A DNA stretch of 36,074 nt from a virus, in IMG/VR virus record IMGVR_UViG_3300047356_000071, positions 1 to 36,074 of that record; one strand, 5' to 3'. Below are positions 12,513 to 19,620 of this stretch, in pieces. The notes under the pieces are model-generated. The model saw only the letters and a program-made list of their open reading frames with translations. It made no database searches and was not told the origin of the DNA. Every line of letters begins with the position of its first letter. Position 1 is the first letter of the stretch. The position numbers and the translations under genes were made by a program.

Positions 12513-13520
12513 ATGGCAATACCAAAGCAAGTTCAAATGCAATCTGAGGCAGTACAAGAACTATACAAGGAACTTAACGGAGAGGTTGAGGCACAGGGTG
12601 ATGCACCCGAGGCCGCAGCTAACGACGGTGGGCAGCCTGTACAGGAAGTTGTAGCCGACAGTGTAGAAGAACAAGCACCTCAGTCTGTAGCCAAAGAGCA
12701 CGGTGAATCAGACAACCAAACCAAGGATTCTTGGGAACAAAAGTACAAAACACTGCAGGGTATGTATAATGCAGAAGTTCCTCGTATGAAAGCGGAGAAC
12801 CGAGAGTTATCATCCCGTGTTACTCAAATGGAGCAGCTACTTAGCTCATTGAATAACCAACCTGCTGCACAGCCCGAGTCTAGTGATCCGTTGATTACAG
12901 ATAAAGATGTTCAGGAGTACGGCGATTCTATTGATGTTATGCGGCGTGCAGCACGAGAAGAAGTGGCGCAAGCCAATAATCGTGTGTCTCAGTTAGAGCA
13001 ACAGGTAATGCAGATGCAGACCAGCGTGGTACCGCAGATGAATCAAATCTCGCACGCACAGGCCGAATCAGCAACTCAGACGTTTTGGGCTAGGCTTTCC
13101 ACTATCATACCTGAATGGCAGGACATCAATAACAACGGAGATTTTCAATCTTGGCTGTTAGATGTTGACCCACTTACAGGTATTTCTCGCCAGACATATC
13201 TAGAAGATGCTCAGCAGAATCTAGATTCTAATCGTGTGGCGCAGTTCTTTAGGTCATGGCAGGAGGCCAACGGTACCCCAGTTGCTCAAACCAATCGGAA
13301 GGTTCCTTCTGACCAATTAGAGAAGCAAGTATCCCCAGGGCGAGGTCGTTCAGGGACTAATACTATGCCATCTGAAGGCCAAACATACTCACCAGCAGAT
13401 ATCGAAGGTTTCTTTGATGCTGTACGTAAAGGTAAGTACAAAGGTCGGGAAGAAGAACGTGGCCGAATAGAACGCGACATTTTCTCAGCACAGAGAGAAG
13501 GTCGAATTGTCACTGCATAA
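12513..13520 (+). CDS. Scaffolding protein (likely)
   Basis: A 335-residue, highly acidic, Gln/Glu-rich protein directly ahead of the major capsid gene, the usual scaffold position. Residues 20-75 are a disordered acidic stretch. Residues 75-110 and 140-175 look like coiled coils (SWEQKYKTLQGMYN, NNRVSQLEQQVMQMQ). The C-terminal region is basic and contains a PSEGQTYSPADIEGFFDAVR segment and a charged helix, as expected for the part that binds the capsid shell. Scaffolds direct procapsid assembly and leave or are cleaved before DNA fills the head. The start has AGGAG nine bases upstream. No sequence motif proves the assignment. Confidence 0.8.
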   Translation: MAIPKQVQMQSEAVQELYKELNGEVEAQGDAPEAAANDGGQPVQEVVADSVEEQAPQSVAKEHGESDNQTKDSWEQKYKTLQGMYNAEVPRMKAENRELSSRVTQMEQLLSSLNNQPAAQPESSDPLITDKDVQEYGDSIDVMRRAAREEVAQANNRVSQLEQQVMQMQTSVVPQMNQISHAQAESATQTFWARLSTIIPEWQDINNNGDFQSWLLDVDPLTGISRQTYLEDAQQNLDSNRVAQFFRSWQEANGTPVAQTNRKVPSDQLEKQVSPGRGRSGTNTMPSEGQTYSPADIEGFFDAVRKGKYKGREEERGRIERDIFSAQREGRIVTA

Positions 13521-13536
13521 CTTATAGGAGGCTAAC

Positions 13537-14445
13537 ATGGCTTTTGCAGTATCTTCAGGTCGTCCGGACTACACGGGCAACTTTATCCCCGAGATTTGGT
13601 CGGGCAAGCTCATCGAGAACTTCTACGATGCGACTGTCCTATCCGCAATCTCTAACACTGACTACGAAGGTGAAATCCGTAACATGGGTGACACGGTTAA
13701 TATCCGTACAACTCCAGAGATCACCATCAAAACCTACGTTAAGGGCCAGACTCTTGCAGTCGAAAACCCTGACAAAGCGAAGCTGCAGCTCGTAATTGAC
13801 AAAGGCGAATACTTCGCTTGTGTTGAAGACGATGTTGATCAGGTTCAGTCTGACATCGCATTGATGGATCAGTGGTCTAAAGACGCTTCTGAGCGTATGA
13901 AGATCAAGATCGACGAGCGTGTTCTGACAGACCTGTTGCCTGACGTTGGCGCAAACAACAAAGGCTCATCAGCTGGCCGCATCTCTGGCGACATCAACTT
14001 GGGTGTAGCAGGTACTCCTGTTGCTATCACAAGCTCTAACGTCATTGATACCATCATCAACATGGGTACCGTACTTGACGAAGCTAATGCTCCTGAGCAG
14101 GATCGCTTCATGGTTATCCCTGCCAAGATGGCTGGCTATATCAAGCAGTCTGACCTTAAAGACGCATCTATCACTGGCGATGGATCATCCCCTCTACGGA
14201 ATGGTCGCCTCGGCATGATTGATCGTTTCACCCTTTACGTGTCTCACAATCTGAAGAAAACTTCAGGCGGTGAGTTTAGCGTACTTGGTGGTCATAAGAT
14301 GGGCTTTACGTTTGCATCACAGATGACAAACATGGAAACCATCCGGTCTGAGACAACTTTTGGTAACATCATTCGTGGCCTGCAAGTATATGGTTACAAA
14401 GTGGTGAAGCCTGAAGCGCTCTCAACTGCTATCGTAACGCTTTAA
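13537..14445 (+). CDS. Major capsid protein
   Basis: A 302-residue protein with a near-perfect ribosome binding site (AGGAGG, seven bases upstream), fitting very high expression. It follows the scaffold and precedes a decoration-like protein and a terminator-like hairpin. The sequence opens with FIPEIWSGKLIENFYDATVL and has the GDTVNIRTTPEI and LVIDKGEYFACVEDDVDQ segments that are typical of HK97-fold capsid proteins of marine podoviruses (N-terminal arm, E-loop, then P-domain helix around residues 95-130). The mature shell would be built from hundreds of copies. The assignment is strong on position, length and pattern. Confidence 0.9.
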   Translation: MAFAVSSGRPDYTGNFIPEIWSGKLIENFYDATVLSAISNTDYEGEIRNMGDTVNIRTTPEITIKTYVKGQTLAVENPDKAKLQLVIDKGEYFACVEDDVDQVQSDIALMDQWSKDASERMKIKIDERVLTDLLPDVGANNKGSSAGRISGDINLGVAGTPVAITSSNVIDTIINMGTVLDEANAPEQDRFMVIPAKMAGYIKQSDLKDASITGDGSSPLRNGRLGMIDRFTLYVSHNLKKTSGGEFSVLGGHKMGFTFASQMTNMETIRSETTFGNIIRGLQVYGYKVVKPEALSTAIVTL

Positions 14446-14460
14446 TAGGAGGGCTTGATA

Positions 14461-14916
14461 ATGGCTACTTATAACGATGGTAAAGGATATAACTTAGGTA
14501 CTGGTGCCGCGCACGTAGCTGCAGGTATTAACCGAGTTTCATCCATAACTGTAGATCTGGACTTTGCAGCAATCACTACGGCTCGCGCCGCAGCTGGTTT
14601 GACTGCATTGGGTGCAGCTGACATCTTGGAAGTTATTAAAGTTCCAGCAAAAACCTTGGTTACACATGTGGCGCTTGAGGTTACTACTGCTGAGGGCGGA
14701 ACACTTACACTTGATGTTGGTGATGGCGATAACCCAGATGGCTACCTTGACGGCGTAAATGGTAATGCTACTGCAGCATATATCTCTGTCGCCGGAACTG
14801 ACGCCTTTGAGCAGGGTAAGTATTACACTGCTGCTGATACAATCGACGTTGTTACAGTCAACGCCGCTGATACAGCAGTTATGAAACTTACAGCTGTTAT
14901 GGTTGATTGTTCATAA
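14461..14916 (+). CDS. Capsid decoration-like protein
   Basis: A 151-residue protein rich in Ala, Thr, Gly and Asp with an alternating beta-strand pattern throughout and no membrane segment. The ATG at 14461 is used because AGGAGGG precedes it. It comes right after the capsid gene and is followed by the strong hairpin at 14930, so it shares the capsid gene's high expression. This context and composition suggest a head decoration or minor capsid protein that stabilises the shell. I do not recognise a defined family. Confidence 0.7.
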   Translation: MATYNDGKGYNLGTGAAHVAAGINRVSSITVDLDFAAITTARAAAGLTALGAADILEVIKVPAKTLVTHVALEVTTAEGGTLTLDVGDGDNPDGYLDGVNGNATAAYISVAGTDAFEQGKYYTAADTIDVVTVNAADTAVMKLTAVMVDCS

Positions 14917-14929
14917 ACTAAAGTGAGTT

Positions 14930-14945
14930 GGGGGCTTCGGCCCCC
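14930..14945 (+). terminator. UUCG hairpin after capsid genes
   Basis: GGGGGC-TTCG-GCCCCC is a perfect 6-bp GC stem with an extra-stable tetraloop, 14 bases past the stop of the decoration gene. Only TCCTCT follows, so it may be a partial terminator or an mRNA-stabilising end for the capsid message. The next gene has its own strong ribosome binding site just downstream. Confidence 0.6.
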
Positions 14946-14966
14946 TCCTCTACCTAGGAGGTACAT

Positions 14967-15137
14967 GTGGCTAAAAATATGAAACACTATTTTCGTGATG
15001 GGACTGAGTATAAAGGCGATTCACATAAGATGCCTAATGGCCAGCTACATTCTGGGAAAACACATGGCAAAAACAGTAAACGTTTATTTCATCTAAAAGA
15101 ATTAAGCGCTACGGCACAGAAAAAGGCTAAAGCATAA
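14967..15137 (+). CDS. Small basic marine-phage protein (56 residues)
   Basis: This gene starts with GTG at 14967, five bases after AGGAGG, and encodes MAKNMKHYFRDGTEYKGDSH plus 36 more residues. The ATG at 14965 runs into a stop after five codons and is not the start. The HKMPNGQxHSGKTH pattern with a basic tail is one I associate with small proteins in the structural regions of marine phages. It overlaps the next gene by one base. The function is not known. High basicity and location suggest a DNA-associated or virion protein. Confidence 0.7.
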   Translation: MAKNMKHYFRDGTEYKGDSHKMPNGQLHSGKTHGKNSKRLFHLKELSATAQKKAKA

Positions 15138-15382
15138 TGGCAAAAATTGATAAGTCCAAGATGGCCTGCAACAAACCGAAACGTCAAGTTTCTGGCGGTA
15201 AAAAGTTTGTGGTTAAAGCGTGCCAAAACGGTAAAGAAAAAATTATTCGCTTCGGCGATGCTAATATGACTATTAAAAAAGATCAGCCAGGACGGCGTAA
15301 GAATTTTCGTGCGAGGCATGGGTGTGATAGCAGACCCCCCTCGAAAATGACCGCTCGTTACTGGTCTTGTAAGAAGTGGTGA
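15137..15382 (+). CDS. Small basic Cys-containing protein (81 residues)
   Basis: It opens MAKIDKSKMACNKPKRQVSG and contains a KFVVKACQNGKEKIIRFGD block followed by an RRKNFRARHGC stretch and an end of ARYWSCKKW. This is a recurring marine-phage and cyanophage type (usually annotated hypothetical) in which Cys residues and a C-terminal YW motif are conserved. It is overlapped by the preceding gene (TAATG). It is strongly basic, with three Cys before the end, so a metal or DNA contact is possible. No function is established. Confidence 0.75.
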   Translation: MAKIDKSKMACNKPKRQVSGGKKFVVKACQNGKEKIIRFGDANMTIKKDQPGRRKNFRARHGCDSRPPSKMTARYWSCKKW

Positions 15383-15386
15383 TAAA

Positions 15387-15548
15387 ATGGCAGCTCCAAA
15401 AGCAAAAGCTAAAAAAGACGCTTGTTATTATAAAGTAAAGGCCCGCTATTCAGTTTGGCCCAGCGCGTACGCATCGGGCGCTTTGGCTAAATGTAGGAAA
15501 GTAGGTGCCGCAAACTGGGGTAATAAAAGTGGCAGTAAGAAAAAGTAA
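15387..15548 (+). CDS. DUF5872-like small protein (53 residues)
   Basis: A 53-residue gene starts at 15387, four bases after the previous stop. It encodes MAAPKAKAKKDACYYKVKAR followed by YSVWPSAYASGALAKCRKVG and AANWG. The WPSAYASGALxKCRKxGAxNWG signature is widespread in phages of aquatic bacteria and matches the pattern I know as DUF5872. Basic ends flank this core, and two Cys are present. The function is unknown. Its frequent occurrence in structural gene regions suggests a virion or DNA-associated role. Confidence 0.75.
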   Translation: MAAPKAKAKKDACYYKVKARYSVWPSAYASGALAKCRKVGAANWGNKSGSKKK

Positions 15549-15765
15549 GAAGGGTGCATCCCTACGAAAATGGTTTGGCCAGAACAACGGCAAAGGCTGG
15601 GTTGACTGCAAGACAGGTAAACCTTGTGGACGAAGTGGGTCAAAAAGTGATAGTAAGAGGGGATACCCTGCGTGCCGCCCGACTATGGCGCAGTGTAAAA
15701 CTGCAGCAGCGAAGGCCGCAATGAAGAAAAAAGGCTCGTCTAAACGAGTTAACTGGAAAGCGTAA
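15529..15765 (+). CDS. Small very basic Cys protein (78 residues)
   Basis: The likely start is the GTG at 15529 (MAVRKSKKGASLRKWFGQNN), with GGGGT upstream, overlapping the previous gene by 20 bases. No ATG start precedes the conserved part. The pattern LRKWFxQ...GWVDCKTGKPCGR...YPACRP...KxAAKKK is known from many cyanophages and marine phages, usually annotated hypothetical. It is extremely Lys/Arg-rich with four conserved cysteines that could bind zinc. It forms a set with the three preceding small genes. The function is unknown. Confidence 0.7.
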   Translation: MAVRKSKKGASLRKWFGQNNGKGWVDCKTGKPCGRSGSKSDSKRGYPACRPTMAQCKTAAAKAAMKKKGSSKRVNWKA

Positions 15766-15775
15766 GGAGACTATT

Positions 15776-16087
15776 ATGAGTGGACGATGGCTTAAAAATA
15801 TAACTGACGGTGAAATTTACGAGTGGGATGAAATCTTAGCTGATAACCCTAAGACTGTTGAAGTCACTGAGGAACAGGCGTTCCCAGAGAAATTTATCCC
15901 AAAGAAACAAAAAGGGCGCAAGTCTAAAGTATCTTTGGAAACTGAAGTGCCTGAGGAGCCAGATACTACTCCGCCAGAGCTTGCAGATGAAGCGACTAGA
16001 GGATTGGTTCGTGCGCGTGATGATAACGGGCATTTTATGTCTGATGATCCAGACACACCAGAAAACGAAGCGTGGGCTAAAGAATGA
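15776..16087 (+). CDS. Hypothetical protein before the head-tail adaptors
   Basis: A 103-residue protein with AAGGAG eight bases before its start. The N-terminal third (WLKNITDGEIYEWDEILADN) looks like a small folded segment, then a Lys-rich linker, then an acidic Pro/Glu-rich tail. The stop overlaps the first adaptor gene by four bases (ATGA), so they are translated in a coupled way. No membrane segment. The pattern of a small domain plus charged linker is common among minor structural proteins, but no family is recognised. Confidence 0.7.
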   Translation: MSGRWLKNITDGEIYEWDEILADNPKTVEVTEEQAFPEKFIPKKQKGRKSKVSLETEVPEEPDTTPPELADEATRGLVRARDDNGHFMSDDPDTPENEAWAKE

Positions 16088-16728
16088 TCTTAGATGATGT
16101 AATCACAGAGGTTAGGCGCATCATACAGGATACGAATATACCGTATCGTTATAGTGATGATGTATTGTTGGGCTTCGCTAACCAAGCCCTAAAACGTATA
16201 GCTGTATTGCGCCCTGATCTTTTTGCTTCCATCGAAGAAATACCCTGTACGTTTAATTCTGTTGTGCAATCAGCCCCAGCTGATTCTATACGTTTGATCG
16301 AAATCTACTCTGTAAAAGACGGGGCTGGGATTATTGAAACAAACCGTGAAGCTCTGGATCAAGCATACCCAACATGGATGAATGACCCAGCAGGAGCTAC
16401 TGTAAACTTTATGCGGCATGTCCGTAACCCAAATAAATTTTTTATATACCCTAAAGCCCCCGATAATCAGATATTAATCGGGGAGTATTCTAAGACCCCT
16501 GCTGTATATACAGGCACTCAAACTGTTGCTTTACTACCGGATGCCTATTTCCCTGTGGTGATTGATGCTACAGTGTTTATAGCAGAGTCTGTTGATAACG
16601 AGCATGTAAACTCTCAACGTGCACAGTTGTTCCAGCAATCCTTTACTCAGGCCTTAGGTGTTGCCGCACAGTCTCGTGCGATTACTGATCCTGAGAGTGG
16701 CGGACTTGAGAGGGAGGATGTTGTATAA
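16084..16728 (+). CDS. Head-tail adaptor protein (DUF6682-like)
   Basis: A 214-residue protein whose N-terminal helices (MILDDVITEVRRIIQDTNIP, YSDDVLLGFANQALKRIAVL) match the pattern of phage adaptor proteins (DUF6682 type) that bind under the portal. It is followed by beta-rich middle segments (FIYPKAPDNQILIGEYSK) and a C-terminal helix. Adaptors form a ring that connects portal to the short tail and closes the head after packaging. It overlaps the preceding gene by four bases and the next by one. The assignment is well supported by sequence pattern and order. Confidence 0.8.
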   Translation: MILDDVITEVRRIIQDTNIPYRYSDDVLLGFANQALKRIAVLRPDLFASIEEIPCTFNSVVQSAPADSIRLIEIYSVKDGAGIIETNREALDQAYPTWMNDPAGATVNFMRHVRNPNKFFIYPKAPDNQILIGEYSKTPAVYTGTQTVALLPDAYFPVVIDATVFIAESVDNEHVNSQRAQLFQQSFTQALGVAAQSRAITDPESGGLEREDVV

Positions 16729-17381
16729 TGCCAAACCGTGCTTTTAGAGAAATCGTCACTAGGCTCGCTCCAAGCGTCCCTGGTGCCCCTAACGTAGTTG
16801 TAGAGCAGTATGTACGAGATGCAGCCATAGAGGCGTGTGAGCGCACCCTAGCGTGGCGCTATGAGCAACCTCAGATACGACTTAACCCAGGCGGGCATGA
16901 TTATGCGTATGACCCACCAGATTTTTCTGAGGTGCATGCTATCTTAACTGCTACAGTAAATGGGGAAAAATTAACCCCAATTTCTTTAGAGCAGCTGCAC
17001 GATATATACCCCAAGTGGCCGTATGTGTCGTCAGATGAGCACTCTACTCCTAGATATATAACATCTATAGACCCAGATCATTTTGCTGTAGCACCAATAC
17101 CGGACGCTAATGTTGTTTATGATGTACGTATGATTGTAGCTCTTAAGCCCCTACGCACAGCCTACGAGATGGATCAGACACCATTAGATGATTTAGAAAA
17201 TGTAATTATGCACGGGGCGTTGCAGCATCTTTTGGTGTTACCAGATCGCACATGGAGTGATAGAGAGCTAGCGTCATACCACGCAAAACAGTTTGCTTAC
17301 AAACTATCAGAGCGCAGGGCTAGAGCTAACTTAGGTACAGGCAGAGGCTCTATGCGTGTACAGAACCAAAGATTTGCGTGA
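16728..17381 (+). CDS. Second head-tail adaptor / tail tubular A-like protein
   Basis: A 217-residue protein starting MPNRAFREIVTRLAPSVPGA. The helical N-terminus (FREIVTRLAPSV...RDAAIEACERTLAWRYE) followed by a beta-rich centre (DYAYDPPDFSEVHAILTAT, FAVAPIPDANVVYDVRMIV) and a C-terminal basic helix mirrors gatekeeper/tail tubular proteins such as T7 gp11. It directly follows the first adaptor and overlaps its stop. This pair would form the connector between portal and nozzle. The specific assignment to gp11 rather than another adaptor is inference. Confidence 0.75.
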   Translation: MPNRAFREIVTRLAPSVPGAPNVVVEQYVRDAAIEACERTLAWRYEQPQIRLNPGGHDYAYDPPDFSEVHAILTATVNGEKLTPISLEQLHDIYPKWPYVSSDEHSTPRYITSIDPDHFAVAPIPDANVVYDVRMIVALKPLRTAYEMDQTPLDDLENVIMHGALQHLLVLPDRTWSDRELASYHAKQFAYKLSERRARANLGTGRGSMRVQNQRFA

Positions 17382-17389
17382 GGTGAAAT

Positions 17390-17731
17390 ATGGCAGATAC
17401 AATTAGACTTGTTAAAGGTGACTCTAAACCAGTAATTATCCTCACGCTTACTGATGAGTCTACTGATAGCCCGTATGACTTATCACCGTCGTCTGTGAGT
17501 GTATCTGTTCGTTTCCGCAAAGCTAACACTAGCACTTTACTTAGCACGATTAACTGTAGCCTAGTTAACACAGGTACAGACGGCAAAGTACAATTTGATT
17601 TTTCCGGCGGCGTTCTTACTAACTTAGATGCCGGTCAGTATGAGGGCGAGGTTGTTGTATCAACATCGGGCGCTGGCACACAGACTGTTTATGAAACACT
17701 GAGTTTCAGGGTTAGAGATAATCTCATATGA
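17390..17731 (+). CDS. Ig-like beta-sandwich protein (BppU-N-like)
   Basis: A 113-residue protein almost wholly of beta-strand type (LVKGDSKPVIILTLTDESTD, PSSVSVSVRFRKANT, VQFDFSGGVLTNLDAGQYEG, ETLSFRVRDNLI). This pattern, with the conserved GDSxPxIxLTLTD opening and the AGQYEGEVVV turn, is that of the N-terminal Ig-like domain of phage baseplate upper proteins (BppU) and related virion proteins. It overlaps the next gene by four bases, so its product is probably made with the repeat protein. A virion-surface or tail-attachment role is likely but not proved. Confidence 0.75.
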   Translation: MADTIRLVKGDSKPVIILTLTDESTDSPYDLSPSSVSVSVRFRKANTSTLLSTINCSLVNTGTDGKVQFDFSGGVLTNLDAGQYEGEVVVSTSGAGTQTVYETLSFRVRDNLI

Positions 17732-19155
17732 AGATAGGGCTTAGTGTAACTGTATTATCTATTGGCGCTGCCGCTGTTGTAAGCGATATTAGCGTTGCAG
17801 TAGCACGCCCTAGTTATATAGAAGCTAAAGTTAATCCCGCCACTATAATATTTAGCCCAGCAGCACGCCCATTAGTATTAGAGCAAACTAATCTTGTCTC
17901 TGAGGCTGTGTTTATGGGAGATGGCGAAGACGCAGCGGGAGGGTTTGCTGCTCAGCTAACAAAAGCGCTAGATGTACTCAAAGAAGAACCCGATGATGTT
18001 GCGCTACCTACTGACGCAGACCCTGTGTTTGATGCGCAGCCAGTGTTTGCAGAAACGGTTACTGTTACCGACGCACAGATTGTCATAAGTTTTGATGATA
18101 TAGTTGATTTTGATCCGTCTACCCCTGCGGTAGATTTTGAACCTGTAAGTATTACTGAGGCTGACGCTAAAGAAGTAACAGTTGCAGAACTGGCTGATAA
18201 CGACGATGTATCTATTACTGAGGCTATCTCTAACCAACCTAATATACCCAAGACTGATGCAGTAACTGCGGCGGAAGTTTCGACTAGGCAAATACAGCCA
18301 GCTAAATCAGATACAGTGGCTATTACTGAGGCTATTGATGATTTTGAAGTAGGTAAAGTATTGACCGATGCTGTGTCGGTAACAGAAGCTATAGCAAATG
18401 AAGTTACACTACCTACTTCAGATGCTGTCAACGCGGTGCAGTCGAACATAAAAACTTTTACATCTAGCGTAGACTTTGACTTATCTGATGCTGACGTAGA
18501 CCCAGACCCAGTTACAGCTACGGACGTTATTGACGACTTTGATTTTAATAAAGGGCTTGCAGACGCCACTACGGCCACTGAGACGGACGTTAAGGAAATT
18601 GCGGTAGGGGAGCTAGCTGATAACGATGCGACCTCTGTAGTAGAAGCTATAGCTTTAGAGCCTAATAGTGTACTAACTGATTCTTTTACTGCTGTGGAGG
18701 GTATTAAACTTGGGCCTAGCATACCTAAGACGGACGCAGTAACTGCAGCTGAGGCTATAGTACATGACATACGCCCACCACAATCAGACGCTGTTACAGC
18801 TACAGAAAGCGTGGCCACAATATTAACACTCGGCGATTCTGAATACATGTACCCAGATTTTGTATCTGTATCTGATGGGTATAGAGGATTTCTTGAGGAG
18901 CCTTATTCATATACAATATCAGGTGTTGCTTACTACGTACCTAATACGGGCGTTATAGGGGCAGCTGAACCTTTTAACACTGCTATGCTTGCTTCAGACC
19001 GTATAACTTTACCCGATGCAAGTTCAGCTGGACTTCTTGTCAACTTTCATTATACTGATGTTGATGAAGATGACCGAGCTTTGGGCGGATACTACTTCAA
19101 CCAAACGCCTATCAATGCTGGCAACAGTACGGTAGGTGCTAGAACAATCTTGTAA
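17728..19155 (+). CDS. Long acidic repeat protein of the virion
   Basis: A 475-residue protein. The N-terminus is hydrophobic (VLSIGAAAVVSDISVAVA). Residues about 110-370 are made of degenerate ~20-residue repeats with the core (S/T)DAVTxTEAI. A larger duplication brings back the block ExxVAELADND(D/A)xSxxEAI...IPKTDAVTAAE. The C-terminal ~110 residues are different and look like a folded domain (YSYTISGVAYYVPNTG onward). Such repeats are found in some phage and bacterial surface fibres. Its overlap with the Ig-like gene and position before the fibres make a tail or head appendage the likeliest role. It is strongly acidic (many Asp/Glu). No enzymatic motif is visible. Confidence 0.75.
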   Translation: MKIGLSVTVLSIGAAAVVSDISVAVARPSYIEAKVNPATIIFSPAARPLVLEQTNLVSEAVFMGDGEDAAGGFAAQLTKALDVLKEEPDDVALPTDADPVFDAQPVFAETVTVTDAQIVISFDDIVDFDPSTPAVDFEPVSITEADAKEVTVAELADNDDVSITEAISNQPNIPKTDAVTAAEVSTRQIQPAKSDTVAITEAIDDFEVGKVLTDAVSVTEAIANEVTLPTSDAVNAVQSNIKTFTSSVDFDLSDADVDPDPVTATDVIDDFDFNKGLADATTATETDVKEIAVGELADNDATSVVEAIALEPNSVLTDSFTAVEGIKLGPSIPKTDAVTAAEAIVHDIRPPQSDAVTATESVATILTLGDSEYMYPDFVSVSDGYRGFLEEPYSYTISGVAYYVPNTGVIGAAEPFNTAMLASDRITLPDASSAGLLVNFHYTDVDEDDRALGGYYFNQTPINAGNSTVGARTIL

Positions 19156-19168
19156 ATAGGAGCTGACC

Positions 19169-19609
19169 ATGATTCAAGATTCTATCAAAGTGACCGGTGA
19201 GTTGAAGATCACGGTCACAAATCCTAACGGAAATGTAACTCAAGAAACCATTATACCTAATTTAGTTGTTACCGCCGGTAAAAATCTTATCGCCTCGCGG
19301 CTTAAAGATACTACTGATGCTGCTTTGTCTCATATGGCTATTGGCACAGGTAGCACTGCAGCGGCAGCTAATAATACTGCACTGGGTACTGAGGCAGGAC
19401 GCGTAGCACTTACGTCTACGACAGTCACAGCTAACGCAGTAGCATATGTTGCTACGTTTGGGGCTGGTACGGGTACCGGCGCTATCACAGAGGCAGGCTT
19501 GTTTAACGCCAGCTCAAGTGGCGATATGTTGTGCCGCACAGTGTTTTCTGTTATCAACAAAGGAGCAGCTGACACTCTAGGTATTACTTGGACTGTTACT
19601 GTAAACTAA
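19169..19609 (+). CDS. Beta-rich tail-associated protein
   Basis: A 146-residue protein starting MIQDSIKVTGELKITVTNPN with a good AGGAG site upstream. The sequence alternates hydrophobic and Thr/Gly residues throughout and contains a HMAIGTGSTAAAANNTALGTE segment, a pattern common in small proteins beside phage tail fibres, where they may form collars, fibre-attachment or fibre-tip parts. It lies between the repeat protein and the Gly-rich adhesin. No catalytic residues visible. Function is inferred from context only. Confidence 0.7.
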   Translation: MIQDSIKVTGELKITVTNPNGNVTQETIIPNLVVTAGKNLIASRLKDTTDAALSHMAIGTGSTAAAANNTALGTEAGRVALTSTTVTANAVAYVATFGAGTGTGAITEAGLFNASSSGDMLCRTVFSVINKGAADTLGITWTVTVN

Positions 19610-19620
19610 GGGGCTAACAA

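Noticed and set aside
17952-18848. A 298-codon open frame antisense to the repeat protein
   Set aside because: Its length follows from the repetitive sense codons. It has no ribosome binding site and its Ser/Ala/Val-rich composition mirrors the sense repeats.
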